The notes beneath the pieces were generated by a model. It was not told where the DNA came from. It saw only the letters and a program-made list of their open reading frames with translations, and did no database searches. From NCBI GenBank assembly GCA_004794655.1, contig SMMW01000125.1, positions 984,001-1,048,000 of the forward strand: 64,000 bases of DNA, written 5' to 3'. This DNA comes from Marisa cornuarietis (Eukaryota > Mollusca > Gastropoda > Architaenioglossa > Ampullariidae). Of this stretch, positions 1 to 21,857 are shown piece after piece. The position numbers were made by a program, and so were the translations under genes. Each line of letters starts with the position of its first letter. Position 1 is the first letter of the stretch.

Positions 1-711
1 GTTTTCATGGAAACAATGAATACACATATGGATTATTTCTGTTTTATTATGCCCTTTATCAAAAAATAAAAAGGAAAAAGAAAGGGAGTGTGTAGGAAAC
101 AGTTTTCTACTTTGACATTTAAGTATATGTTGGGACCACCAACAGTCCACTGGTCAAGTTGCCACTGCTCTGTAAATGGCTGGGGCAGAGTTCGTAAATC
201 TTAACCAGTGACAGGGAACACGCTGGCCTGAACACAGCCGCTGTAAGTTGAAGATTTTTAGTACATGCTAGTTTCCCTGAATCGGTCCAGTATCAAAGGG
301 TGACCAGGGGCAGCCAAAATGCAGCAAGAGGCAATTTGGCCTCTGAGTAAGAAAAATTCACCACTTTTCTGAATTGCACGGTAGTGAGCCGAGGTCCGTC
401 TCGAGGAGACTTAAAGATTATTGTAGATTTTACTTTGGACCTGTATGTGCAGGTGTGTGAAGTGTATATATATATATATGTCTCTACTTATTGTGCGGAT
501 GTGCTTGTTTGATGACATAGTAAATACACCATGTTTATTTTTTTTAAAAACTCAAAAATTTCCACTGATAATATCGCACATGTTCCATGAAATTGTAATG
601 TTTTGTCTGAGAAGATGGCCAACATACTGGATTATTAATATTATCCAATCTGAACAAGATTTGGCAAAGAAAGATCTGTTTCTGGGGTTATAAAATGGGG
701 GAAGACCTTAC

Positions 712-3700
712 CTTTTCTATGCCCAGATGATCTAGCAGTCGAAACTGTGCGTTAACCATGTCATCCACACTCAGTATGGGAAAGGTAGTAGCAAATGGCT
801 GCAGATAGTAAGTTTAAAGAACTGTTAATAAAATGTACTTTCATGAATACATTCTAACATCTCCTGGCATTTACTACGATGAAACTTCTGCATCCACAGT
901 CCCCTTCCACTCCCATCCCATATTCATTTGACAGAGAAGATCAACACAAGAAGTCCAAGCATAGTACACATTTCCTTAGTTGATTAGAAATTACATTTGT
1001 CTACAATTTATATGTCCATATTATTACCTCAGGACATTCTTTTTGCAATAATAAATGTAGAGTCATTATCAATCAAATGTGTGCACCTAAACATGAAAGA
1101 AAGTTGTGTTTATCTTTTGTTACATGAACAATCCTTACCACACAATACTTTATGGATGAATGAAAGCTATAGCCCATCTGGACTGTTTTTCAAATGTAAA
1201 ACACAATGGACTATTAGAGATAAGCCTTAAACAGCTGAAGAGAACAAACAAACACTAAACTCTAAGACCTTACTAAAACCTTCAGGTCAGACTGGAAATT
1301 ATATTTTTGTCTTAACTTATCGTCTAAATGGCTGAGCTTTCCCTAGATTTTCTCTGCTGTTAAAACTTTTGACAGAAAATGTGTTTCATCCTTGACAAAT
1401 GTTGGAGATAATTGTAATTTTGTCCACAATCTATTGTCTTCAATCTGCTGTCTACAATGTACTGACTGAAAACTTGGTCAACACTTGAAGTCTTAACTGA
1501 AAAGAGATTGTTCTGCAATAAGCATTTAAAGTACTGGCAGATAGCACTTAAGTGCTGACTCATAAGTAGGTTTTAAAAAAATTGTGTCTTTGTGAAAGAA
1601 TTAAATGCATATATTCCCTTTTTACAATCGAAATAAGAACTTTCATTTATGGCTCAATGAGTCATAAATGCAGGCAACAGGACTTGCAGTATGTGCCTGT
1701 AACCCATAGCTATTTTCCCTTTTCTTCTAATACAGAGCATACCTGACCAGATTAAGTACATGTATTAACATTTACAGGTTCATAAAAATATGAAAAAGGA
1801 TATGTGTAGGTTTTAAGCTATGCCAAACTCAGTTTTACAATTCATAAACAAATATGGCACAAGTCTTCAGACGCTTGTAAAGATAAGGTGAAAGGCGGTA
1901 ACAAGGACACCAACATCCTTTGAAGATATCCAAATATTTTCATTTTGTGAATATTCTCACCGAACAGGTAAAAAAACCTTGTTACATATTCTTTCTCTCA
2001 TTCTTGCTGTTTTATTCACACACAAGCAAACACAGACTCAAAGAGCATTAGTATGTCCATACCTTTTTTGTAAGAGGATTGATAGTGGACGGTCCTCTAA
2101 AAACAGAAAATCATGATTTGTAGGTAGTCAATTAAAAATGTTGCACGATTTTATATGAAATAACAATTTTATAAATGTAAGAACAAAAAATATCAAATTA
2201 TCATTTTTACTTTGACAGCATAACATGCCATTTATCATGACTGTTGTCATGGCTATCTACCATGACATTTTACAGAAAATAAGCGTTATAGCACAATATT
2301 TTTAAACAGAGTTCCTTTTTTGAAAAATATGTTTATATTATTTTGATGTGAACCTTCTCATTCCTTCTTTCAGATAATTCAAACAATAATGAGATTTTGA
2401 GCACTCTTAGCATATAAAGGATAAATATGTCAAATTAATTCTTATCACCCATTCACCTAGATCATCCAATCTTAACCCCCTTCCCAACTCCAGTAACTTG
2501 ATATAACCATTCAACTGCTAAATACATTTCAAATAATTTCTTATAGAAATAAACATCATATTTTTGAATAAATATAGTTAAAACCATATAAAAAAAGAGC
2601 TCAAGGGGATAGGTTTGGCTTTGGAAGGTTGGAAAAACATTCTGTTTATTTGTTTTGAGGGGCATTCATGTGACCCAGTCTTATCCTGGTTCAGCTGTCC
2701 CCAAATGAGGTGACAAACAAGTGCACCATTAACTCTAGAGAAGAAAGTACTTACGAGGTGCCATAGCATCCACCCAGGTTGTTGGTGCAAATAACAAAAT
2801 ATTTGGAACTATCCACAGCTCGACCAGGACCAACAAATTTTTCCCACCAGCCTGGCTTGGGATTATCCTTCAATAAAAACAATCAACCAATGACAATGAG
2901 CATGAACAAAAAGGATTGTTTTTAATCATTTGACAATGAACATGAGCAAAAAGAAGTGCATTTACCTTTTGCTCTCTACTCGTAGAACAGTTTCAGTTCA
3001 CATCTATACCCACCTAGTAAATACGTGCTGTCCTTTTCAGATCTCAATACAATCAGTATAGGTTTTCAGAGGAAGAAGAAATAATAAAAAAGCTCACATA
3101 GCACATATCAGTATTTGGCAGTAAGTTCAATGAACTGTCAAAGAGAAAGAAAGGCAGCCACTGGGTCTGTGGTAATGAGCTGTCAAGGAGATAGAGGCAG
3201 CAGGTAAGACATGGGGTGACCGGACACTTAATCCCCTAGACATTTAATCCCCAGACACTTAATACTCAAAAATGCCCCCAAATCGCGACGCAACACTCAC
3301 AACTGCTATTTTGTATTATAACCGTAAAAGAAATGTGTCGCGTGGTAACTCTGGTAAGACTGGGATGCGCTGGGTTTACAATTAGCGATCTACCCTCTAG
3401 GTGATACTAGGTGGACTTCCTAACATAATCAGCCAGTTCCAAGGCCATACAGACCAGGAACAGACCACTGGTTGTAAAAACTATGAACTAATGTTATAAA
3501 TGTTGAAGTTAAGTATTATTTTAATTGTCAAACTTATTTTGATGTTTACATACATAATTATTTGAATTTTATTAAATTTTCCATTCACTTCATAATTTTT
3601 TTAGTAGAAATCTCATTTTGAGGATTAAGTGTCTGGGGATTAAGTGTCTAGGGGATTAAGTGTCGGGGATTCAAGACATGGAATGAAGTCGGGTGGCTCG

Positions 3701-6700
3701 CCATGAGACTGAGATGATTGGAAGAGATTTATTGTTGGCGCCTTGTGCTCCAGTCATAACAAAGAGGATTAGCTAATAAAGTAATTGCCAAAAAAAAAAC
3801 GATTTCAGGGTCAGACTTATAGATCTAGTGGAGTGCAATTTTCTTTCTTTTTTTTTTTTTTGGCCTCTAATGACCCCTAATTTGGGTGAATGTCCCACTT
3901 CCATATATATACCTATAAACATCGCCATGTACACAAAGAGGTCAACAACACAGATGCCAGGATTGGATTGTACATAGACATATTTACATAGCCAAAGGGA
4001 GAGCAAGATCATATGTTAATTAGGCATATTATTGTACAAATGTGACCTCTTCCTATGTAAGGGGAATATTTGTCAGATTTTGAGAATTGCACCTGACAAA
4101 CATTTATGACAAAACACCACACACAGTTCACCACATGATTCAGTCTTGCCAGCAGACCAACTTAGACGTAGCTTGGACTAGCCAGGAGATTGTGGCTCAG
4201 ATTTGCTAACAGAAAACTCACCATATGACATGCCAGCATACTCACTACATGACATGCCTCAGACTTGCTAACAGGTAATGTGACTCAGGCTTGTTAGAAG
4301 ACAACACATCTCACACTTGCTAGCAGATAACTTACCACATGACTCTTGGCATGGGAACTGGCAGAAAGGCCAGCGTGGATGATGACAGCATTGCTGCGGT
4401 CCTCATTGAGGGTGCCCCAGGTTTCGTAAGCCACATTGAGTTCAGGTAAAACTCCTTCATTGTACTTGAGATAAAATGGCTTGTTGTCAACAAATAATTT
4501 GTATCCCTTGGTGATATTGTCATATTCTGGCTCTGGGCCGGACAGTGCACTGCATCAACAAATGTTTAAACAAATTTCATTGTGTCCTTTCACATCTATG
4601 CCTTTTCATAGCAAAAAATTTGTTTGTTCTAATAATGGAAATTAAGCAATTGTCATTGTTATTTACCTACACACTAACTTGCTATAGGTCCTCGCTGGTT
4701 GCACATACATGCATACCTGTGCAGTTCTGCTATAAAGACCATTACTGTTACCTCACGGCTCTACAGCCATGTGTTCAGGGAGAAAAGGACAATGCAGTCT
4801 CGATCTCCTGTACAATAATTCAATTCTGACAGTGCAGTATTAGCTTACACACTAAAATCCAGTAGTGTTTCAAGCATATCATTGAATTTATTCAAGAGGT
4901 ATTAGTTATAATGCTTCCATAAATATAACCTTTGCTTTTAAAAGTATGGATAAAGGTTAGACGCAAATGTTGAACTCAACAAATGAAAAACATGTGTTGA
5001 TTGTGAATGATGATCTACCTGATAAAGATTTTGAAAGATTTCATTATAGTCTTGAAATAAGGTAGCTGATGAGCAGAGAAAATGCTATCTTTGACTCTTG
5101 TCTTTACAATCAAAAGACTGAGGGTTGGTGGGTGAATAGCCTAGCAGTTAAAGCAATGGTGTCTGAACCCAAAGACACATACATATCATCAGTCATCATT
5201 CCTTGCTACTCCTTGAGGAGCATAGGGCCGCAACAACACCTCGCCCATGTGGTTCCGCCATCGTTTGCCTCGCTCTCTACTGATCTTTTCCAAGTCTGTT
5301 TTAGCCTCCCAACTCTCCTCTTCCCCTGACGGTTCCAGTCAAGTGCCTGCCTGGCAATGGTGTCAGCTGGTTTGCGCAGGGTGTGTCCTATCCAGCCCCA
5401 CTTGCGCTTTTTGATGTCTTTAGTGGCATTCTGGTTAGTTCTTTCCCACAGGCTGCTATTGGAGATCTTTTCAGGCCATCTTATTCCCAGGATATGGCAA
5501 AGGCATTGGTTGGTAAAGGTCTGGAGCTTGTTGTTGATGGTATTTGTCACTCTCCAGGTTTCGGAGCCATACAGTAGGATTGCCTTCACATTGGTGTTGA
5601 AGATGTGGGTCTTACTGCGGAGGGATAATGCTCGGGAATTCCAGATGGGACGTAGGGTGTTAAAAGCATGCCTGGCCTTGTATATGCGGCTTCTGATGTC
5701 GTCGTCAGCTCCACCATCCTTGCTAACGATGCTTCCTAGATATGTGAAGCAGTCTGTTTTTAGGATGTTCTCTCCTTGAAGATGGATTCGGAGTTCCTCC
5801 TTGTTGTTGATTTTCATCACTTCAATATTCTTTCTGTTGATCTTTAAGCCGGTCTTCTCTTCTTCCTCTGCTAGCTTGCTCAGTTTGGTTTGTGCATGCT
5901 GCTGCCGATGAGATAGGAGACTAATGTCATCTGCAAACTCCAGGTCCTCTAGCTGTTTGGTGAAGGTCCACTGGATACCGGTGTTGTTGTCTTGGGTTGT
6001 TTTACGCATAATCCAGTCTGTGACCATCAGGAAGATTGTCGGTGATAGTATGCAACCCTGTCTTACGCCAGTCTTCATTACAAAAGGTTTAGTGAGTTTG
6101 CTGTTATGGATAACTTGGCAGGATGAGTCTTCATACAATCCCTGGATGATGTTTATGAATTTGGGAGGAATACCATAGTGATTCATCAGCCTCCAGATGA
6201 CATCCCTGTCTACACTGTCAAAGGCCTTCTCGAAAATCCACAAAAGTTATATAAAGAGAGGATTGCCATTCGACGGACTGTTCTATGATTATACGGAGGG
6301 TTGCAATGTAGTCAGTGCATGACTTATCCTGGTGAAACCCTGCTTGTTCTGGTCTCAGTCTCTTGTCTAGTGCCCTCTTCAGTCTCTCTAGTATTATCCT
6401 TGCCAGGACTTTGCTGGGGATGGACAGCAACATGATCCCCCGCCAGTTGTTGCATTGGGAGAAGTCTTCTTTCTTTGGTAGTTTGACCAGGTGACCTGAT
6501 TTCCAGTCTGCTGGGACTAGCTCTTGTTCCCAGATCTTGTGTAGGAGGGGCTGCAAAATTGTTGCTGTTGTTTCTGGTCTGTTTTTAGTGCTTCGGGGGG
6601 TATGCTGCCGTCTGGGCCTGCTGCTTTGCCATTTTTCATGCTTTTGATAGCTTTGATGATTTCTGTCTTAGTGGAAGGGCTGGTGTTGACGTGAAGGATG

Positions 6701-8225
6701 GTGGATGAGATCTATTCAGCATGTCACATACATACTAGCTGGTTCAATACCGATGTGACACAGTACACTTTCCTCAACAGACACAGTTATGGAGCAGATA
6801 CCTGATTCCATAGAGAATTGGGGGAAGTAAAGCCATGGGGGGGGGTACCAGCTTCAGTGTACCAGCCTTCAATACCATATAATACTGGGCTTTGCTTCTG
6901 TCTTTTAAAAATATCAAGCAGGCTGTGCTGTGCTTAACAGTTAAACCAAAATGCTCAGTACAATGAACACAGACCCATTTTTTTGTATTAGAAAACTATG
7001 TGAAAAAATAGTTATGCCTATTATTAAGCAAAGCCAAGACAATTTGGTTTCTGTAAGTATGAAAAAAGGTAGAATATGAACTTTATAAAAACCTATAGAA
7101 ATATTTCCTTATTGAAAGTGTTTTGGGCACAGAGGCTTCTAGGCAATAAATTAGCTGAAAAAATTTAACCAAGACACATGTGAATGAACATTCTGATCCA
7201 GATGCCAGTCAAAAAGAAGCGATTCAATCATCTTTACAATTGTTTTTCTTTTGTAAAAATCCTCAGAAAGGAGGAATTTGTATTTTATGCCAAGCAAGCA
7301 ACTGCGGCTATATCACAACAAGGCAGCCATCCCTGTAAATAGATGTCACATGCAGAGAAAGAACAGTACTATGCCCAAGATGAGAGCTGAACCCAGGACA
7401 GTCAACCATCACTGGCGCTAACTGTTGCACTACTGGACCGCCCGTAAAAATCCTCAGGACTTCCACTGAAAAATGGCAGTCTACTTTATTTTAATGCGCT
7501 ATTAGTGAACATAATTTTAAATTTTTTTCTTAGTGAACATAATTTATAATTTTTTTCTTCTGAATAAACAATATTTGATATATATATTGCACCGTGACAA
7601 ATAAACAACAAAGCAGAAAACAGTGAAGCCTTTTTAGTTATCACCCTTGTCACAGAATTTAAATAATCACATGATATTTTTTGATAGGTAGTAATCATAC
7701 TTTTAGAAATATAGAAAAGGTCAACTTGTACAATGTAAATAAATTTGCCCTGAAAAACTGAAAACACCTGGCCGTCTGATCTTGATTTGTGTTTTAGCTT
7801 CTCATTTACAAAATAGGAAGGTTACAATAAAAACTTGTAAAAAAAATGGACAATGACAATAATGCCATTAAAACTTGCAAAACTTACTTTCTTGAAACAC
7901 ATGGAAAATCGCTTCTGAGTCCTTTGAACGGCGATGGCTGGTCTGGTTTGTCAAGCTGACTTTCGACTATAATCTCTCCGTATTCTGGCGTTTCTACTTG
8001 ATGAAAAGTAGGTGTCTTTCTTGCTTGCCCAGAACTTGAAAATATCTCACGATCTGGCCTTTTTTGAGCGAAGTAACTTCTTCCTGTAGAAAAAAACTGC
8101 AATCGTTTTTCGATTTCTCGTAGCAGACGACGCTCGCAACGTGTTTCTTTTGGTGTGGGAAAGCCATACTTGTTGGCAATCCGTAACAGCGATAAGGTCA
8201 TACGGCTGAAAGATGCAGCCATCAT
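712..8225 (-). CDS. Homoserine/serine O-acyltransferase (MetX-like alpha/beta hydrolase), 5' five exons, 3' partial
   Basis: Exons in transcript order are 8225-7888, 4549-4336, 2867-2755, 2096-2063 and 798-712, all GT-AG, giving 262 codons in one open phase; the rest lies left of the window. The family transfers an acyl group from acyl-CoA to the hydroxyl of homoserine or serine in methionine/cysteine synthesis. Visible family blocks are FPCV near the end of exon 1, [72 protein letters not shown] and [20 protein letters not shown]. The nucleophile motif GxSxGG and the later Asp and His should be in the missing exons, so activity cannot be judged. Exon 1 adds about 85 residues rich in Arg and Ser, compatible with a mitochondrial leader as in fungal serine O-succinyltransferases. 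Either of two adjacent ATGs (8225, 8222) could be the start. The 3.3-kb intron 1 holds a LINE and a SINE; intron 2 holds a foldback element. Confidence 0.88.
3215..3672. mobile_element. Foldback/MITE-like DNA element with 9-bp target duplication
   Basis: The two ends are inverted copies of about 50 bp, each with three spaced copies of a GACACTTAATCCCC-like block (3221-3268 and, inverted, about 3618-3667). The element is flanked by the direct repeat AAGACATGG at 3206-3214 and 3673-3681, a 9-bp target-site duplication. The centre (about 3270-3610) is AT-rich and non-coding. It sits in intron 2 of the MetX-like gene. A 9-bp duplication is typical of Mutator-like transposases, but the superfamily is inferred from that length alone. 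Confidence 0.75.
5190..6720 (-). pseudogene. 5'-truncated non-LTR retrotransposon (LINE) reverse transcriptase, frameshifted
   Basis: Reading leftwards from about 6720, the translation contains [51 protein letters not shown], then [32 protein letters not shown], the catalytic FADD box, [25 protein letters not shown] and a C-terminal [12 protein letters not shown]. These are the fingers, palm and thumb of a LINE ORF2 reverse transcriptase. At least two frameshifts (about 6230 and 6560) break it, and the endonuclease end is missing, so the copy is dead and 5'-truncated. It lies in intron 1 of the MetX-like gene in the same orientation as the host transcript. The last 40 bp (about 5192-5232) recur at 13914-13954. 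The clade was not assigned. Confidence 0.85.
7253..7457 (-). mobile_element. tRNA-derived SINE with 14-bp target-site duplication
   Basis: The SINE body occupies 7267-7443 on the minus strand and is flanked by the perfect direct repeat GTAAAAATCCTCAG at 7253-7266 and 7444-7457. The 5' head carries a box A-like TAGTGCAACAGTTAG and a box B-like GGGTTCAGCTCTC, as in a tRNA-type RNA polymerase III promoter. The 3' half, with the block TGATATAGCCGCAGTTGCT, is shared with the fragment at 31035-31115. It lies in intron 1 of the MetX-like gene. Confidence 0.8.
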
Positions 8226-10084
8226 TCCTTTTGCTGCAGAAAAACTTGCAGTTACTTAAACTGAAAAGCTCTCTTCAAGGCAGACATCGTCATAAGTAGC
8301 CATTGTGGACCGCCTTCCACATTTCTCGGATTACAGCCACAAGTCAATTTGTAAACTAGTCCGAAAAAAATCGGAGACACACTGACCCACAGACTTTTGG
8401 GCACTGACCTCTATGCAAGAAGAACTGGGTTGAAGCTGTAACTCTTTGATGCTGTTTCACCAAAGGATTGCTTTATACACAGAAGGGGCTTATTTCAATC
8501 AGTTGTCATATTCATATTCTCGTAAAATCTGCATCGTAATGATCGGGGTCTTCGTTTGTGCGTAAGTTATTGTTGTTCCGGACTCGCTTGATCGACAGGC
8601 TTTTGGTCCAATCAGAACTTTCGTTACTTTGAGTCGCCATGCGGTAATCTGCGTCTGCTGAGTGTTAAGTCCTCCAAAATATGGGGCACAAGTATTTTTG
8701 CTTCGTCATGTTTGTTGTCGGTCGTCTTCCTTGAAAAGTGCACCTGCGCCTGGATCGCTTTTTATGAATGCTTGAGCCGACAGGTCACGGTTCAGAAACG
8801 CGGTACAGACGTGCACGACAGCGTAAAAATAAGTCCAGGCTTGAATTTTTGTTCTCGGTGAAAGGATGTATAAGGAATCCAATAAGCCCTTCAGTTTATG
8901 GGCACACGGTAAACACCCTTACTGCAGAGGGTCCACAGAGCCATGAAAGTTTACAAAAGGTTTGAGTTATGTTTAGGGTTCATGTATAAGTCAAGATTGT
9001 TGTTATCTGGTTTCGTGGTGTTTATCATGGCGTCCAAAATAACAACCTGTCAGTGTGTAGCGAGGCCTCCTAAAGTTGTTCCGTATTATGTGGATTCGTA
9101 AACAATTGAAGCTGGTTTGTCATATGCCGCAAAGTGCGTCATGTAGGCCTATATATTTATGTTCCTGCTGGGGCCTGGAACAATGGGGGGAACCCATGGA
9201 AAAGCGTCTTGTTTCCGAAGTTATATAAGTTTAAGTAGATCCCGCAGATGATGTATTACCGCTTGGGTCGTAGTTATAAAGCGGTGGTAAAAATATCCTG
9301 GGGTAAAGAAACATGAATTAGTGCGAGAGGGTTTAAGCATCGCATTGTATTTGCGAAAGCAAGACGTCTTTCCTTGAGTTACCGATTTCGCCCTAGGGAA
9401 ACAACTTGCTTCCTAGCTACGATCCCAGCTGGCAGGAATCTGCACGAACCTCAGTTTGTTTGTTTGTTTTTTTTAGTATGTACTCCAGCTTAAGGACAGT
9501 CTGTTTCCTTGCTTTCAATTACGCATTTGTTTGACGTATTTTGGTGTCAACAACTTTTTGATTTGTACTATTTTTTGGGTCATCCATTTTATTTTGAAGA
9601 TTTTCAAACAACCTATAAAAAATTCACGAAGAGGCTACAAGAGAAAGATATTCTGATTGTTCTAGAAGACTGAAAAACAGTAAGGTCGGACTTTGATGCT
9701 TAAGACTTAGATTAAGACTACAGGGAAAACGATAAAAGACTGGACTTCCTTCCTATTTCTAGGAGGACCTGCATGGGCCTGGCAGTTTAGCTTACAGGCA
9801 GACAGACTTTTTCCTATTACCACAGTGCTTCAAGCTACAGTAAAGCTAAAACTGGAGCAGACATGTACTTTGTAGAAAAACAAATTGTGGCCTACAAAAA
9901 TGAGGAAGTTGCTTATGACTTCTTTTCTAGAGCCTTTCTTTCTCAAAGACCAGCATAGTAAAGCAATAAAGCCTTATCAACCAGAATAACAAGGTCTGTT
10001 TGTCACTTTAAAATACAAAGTGAAACCTCCAGCCGAAGAATAAGCTGGATTTAGACCAGGAAGTAGCAAAATAGAAAAGAGACA

Positions 10085-10290
10085 TACTCAGTAGTATAGT
10101 GGTTAAAACATTATGCTTGTCACCACTGCAGTGGAAGGGCCTGGGCTCAGATCTCGTCCTGTCTCTGTATGTGACACCTGTTTGCAGGCCTGCCCATCAG
10201 AAGTTTAGTACAGGTACTCCAGTTTCCTTGCCACTTCAGTCACTTCTCATAGCCTAAAAAAAAACTCTAGGTGGAAGCACTTACCAATCA
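10085..10290 (+). mobile_element. tRNA-derived SINE
   Basis: The sequence contains a box A-like TAGTATAGTGGTTAA at about 10094 and a box B-like GGGCTCAGATCTC at about 10142. A CTGTCTCTGTATGTGACACC block and a tRNA-unrelated body follow, ending near an A-run and TCTAGGTGGAAGCACTTACC. The central TATGTGACA-CT-TTT-CAGG stretch resembles the SINE at 7267-7443, so the families are related. I found no clear target duplication. Confidence 0.6.
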
Positions 10291-10360
10291 ATATAGCAGA
10301 TTTTTTTTATAAAACAGGACCCTGAAAACACACGCACATACAGAAAGATGGACCCTAACA

Positions 10361-10501
10361 CAGTGGCATAAGATGCTCGGCTTTTTTTTGGGGGGGGGGG
10401 GACTCCATGCTGACAGTAAATGACGTTAACATTCTTGCCTCCTCCATATCTTTTTTGAGGGGGTGGCTGTCCCCTTTCTCCCCCTGGTTCCTATGCCACT
10501 G
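10361..10501 (-). mobile_element. Short inverted-repeat element (CAGTGGCATAGGAA family), copy 1
   Basis: The 141-bp sequence begins CAGTGGCATA and ends CCTATGCCACTG, which are inverted copies. Inside are GAGGGGGTGGC, AAAAAAGAT (inverted) and GCATGGAGT (inverted), all shared in order with the copies at 16169-16294 and 29250-29395. The orientation is opposite to those two. It is non-coding and non-autonomous. Confidence 0.7.
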
Positions 10502-12502
10502 ACAGATGAGATTAGATCTTAACCTCAAGAAGAAGATTGAGGCCTTGATTTGGCTATGAAATAAAGCCATGGCAGTCATGCCAAGATTATCCTGCAGGGC
10601 ATGCTGAAAGGAGTCACAAAGAGGAGCAGGCATATGAAAACTGACAGTAGTAGGACACATCATGTAGCAGAGACATTTGTCTGCTGCTTTGGCTCTCATA
10701 CCGTTATGACCTTGTAGGACAAAGGACTAAACAAATGTGATAGCTTTGCATGTACAGCAAACCAGTTTTGATACTTAAAACTTTCTAGTCAGCCTTTTCA
10801 GCCCTTGTTATGTGAGTTCCTATAGACAGCTACAACAAAGAGAACAATGCATTTTTTTCTGGATCAGTGGGCGTACTCCTGCCCCATGTTCACTTGTAAA
10901 TGTATCGCACAAAGAAATGCCTATAAAAGAATCCTACTCAACAGAACCCATTAGAGTGACGATGCAACTTCGTGAAGTAAATAATAACCATGTGGTCTGC
11001 ACTGATATTTGATACCAACGCGTTTTTAATAGGCTGTACAAGTAGGTCTAGCTGTTTTCTGCTCACGAAAAGCTTTTAAGTGCGCAAGGACCTAGGAATC
11101 ATTTGTACTTTTATGCAGGGAAAAAGTTCATAAACTTTAGAGCCCTCACATTGATGTTCCATGTATGCTTGGGACAGGATCTTGAATCAACATTCACCCA
11201 CAAAAAAGTAATAAAATGCATAAATCCTTCGAACACAGAGTTCTGACCTGCATATTTAATTGTTCACCGAAAGCAATGGTGGCATTCTTGGCCTTTGCCA
11301 TGCAATGGTGGAAGCTTGTCTTAAAAGAACACTGAAGCAAACACATTCTCTTTTTTTTATATGCTTGGCTAATGTTGCAAATCATGCAGTCGTATCACCC
11401 TTTTAAACATAACTTCTTAAACTTTCACCAGATACCATGCATGTCAATAAACAGTAAAATCATGGTAAGTAATGAGATTCTGCTTAACAACTTTTTCTCT
11501 TTTTTGTTACCAAGAGTCTAACACAAATTTTACAGATCATAAATGATTGTCACGTGTAAATAATAATCTAAAGAAAATGGCCTAGTCACTTCTCTTTTTT
11601 TATCACAAACCCCCCTTCCAAAAAACATTTTTCTACAATGACTTGTAAATAAGAGAGTACAACAGCTGGAAGCATTGTCCATGTTTACTGAACAAGTAAA
11701 ACTCACAAAATACCAGTTGCAGCAAACAGCATAAAAAAATGATAATACATGTTTAATATGTACCCTAAATGAGGTACAAGAGAAACATCTGCACAATAGT
11801 ACAGTCACAAAATAAGCTTAAGAAAATCTGTTTTTAAAAACATATAATTTAACAAAGCACAGGCAAAAGCCCTTCATTAAGCAGCGTCACTAGTTAGCAA
11901 ATAAAATGTGCACATAGTATCAACAGTGGCACCCTTTCATGCTTTCTGGAATTGTCTAGAAAGCAGTCGTCATTCTTTCATTTTTCATCCTGAATGTTTA
12001 ATACTGAGGATGTCCAGGAATCAAAAGTAAATTTATCCACCATTGATGAGTAAATTCTGCAATTTTATTGACTAGATCGTTAACAGTTTTGAGATAGTCA
12101 GCTGGGTCACTGAGGAAGGTATGTGGATACATGCTGAAAGCTATTTTTTTTCTTAAGTGTAAAGGCTTAGTGATTTTTCTAGTTTTACCAAAAATAAAAA
12201 AGAATAAAAACAAAAGAAAAAGCCCCCATTAATAGCAACAAAGACAATAACTTAAACATTTTACTTTTCTATTTAAATCTATGATTTCTGTTAATACATT
12301 TTTTGGCACATGTTCACTTTTACAAAAGGGCAGTTAAAAAATGCAATTGCAACAGTGACACCATACACAATGACAATGTAAAAGGCAACAAGCAAACCAA
12401 GATGATGCTATCTTCACCATTTGTCTGCACCAGCTGGTTTGTGTGTCTGTTTGCAAGCTACAGTTGGTCATGTTGAGTCAATTCCAGTGCTTTGGTGAAA
12501 GA

Positions 12503-21481
<8,979 letters not shown>

Positions 21482-21857
21482 GGTAGCAGGATTTTGTCGA
21501 CCGAACCCCTCGAATGCAGCTGCCTCGACTGACCGTGGTCTGTCTGATGCTCCTGTCTTCTACAGCCGAGCTGCGGGGTCCGCTCATCATGCATGCAAAT
21601 GATCTTTCTCGCCTGCCGGTGCTCGCTCGCGCTGGGTGATGTTGTCATGGAAGCTTTTGATGTCCAGCACGGCATAGCAAGCCGTGGACTGGTGTGATGG
21701 AGGTTTAGCATCCTTTCGTATAACTATAACACATCCCTTGTGACAGTACCATCCACGATATCGGAGAATAATTCATGCATACGACCTTCACCCCCTCGTA
21801 TGGCATTCCACTTCCGGTTTTGATGTTTGTTGTTGATACATGTATCGGTCTTTGACC
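21482..21857. promoter_or_regulatory. Divergent promoter region between beta-tubulin A and the THAP exon
   Basis: Only 376 bp separate the tubulin A start codon (minus strand) from the THAP-domain ATG (plus strand). The region must hold the tubulin 5' leader and core promoter. It is richer in CpG (GTCGACCGAACCCC, CGCTCGCGCTGG) than its surroundings. No TATA box is evident. Shared promoter use is inferred from the head-to-head layout. Confidence 0.45.

Larger units (their letters stand above)
8226..12502. other. Intergenic region between MetX-like gene 5' end and beta-tubulin A 3' end
   Basis: The stretch next to 8226 should hold the MetX-like promoter; no TATA box stands out. Apart from one SINE (10085-10290) and one short inverted-repeat element (10361-10501), I see no gene here. 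Short open frames have no homology and no splice logic. The right end (about 11500-12502), AT-rich and adjoining the tubulin stop codon, is probably tubulin A 3' untranslated sequence. Confidence 0.5.

Noticed and set aside
5126..5180. Possible SINE head (GCCTAGCAGTTAAAGCAATG, then TCTGAACCC)
   Set aside because: Box A and box B resemblance is weak and no body or target duplication could be defined.
5357..6178. Plus-strand frames across the LINE copy
   Set aside because: They are complements of the minus-strand reverse transcriptase, which carries the real motifs.
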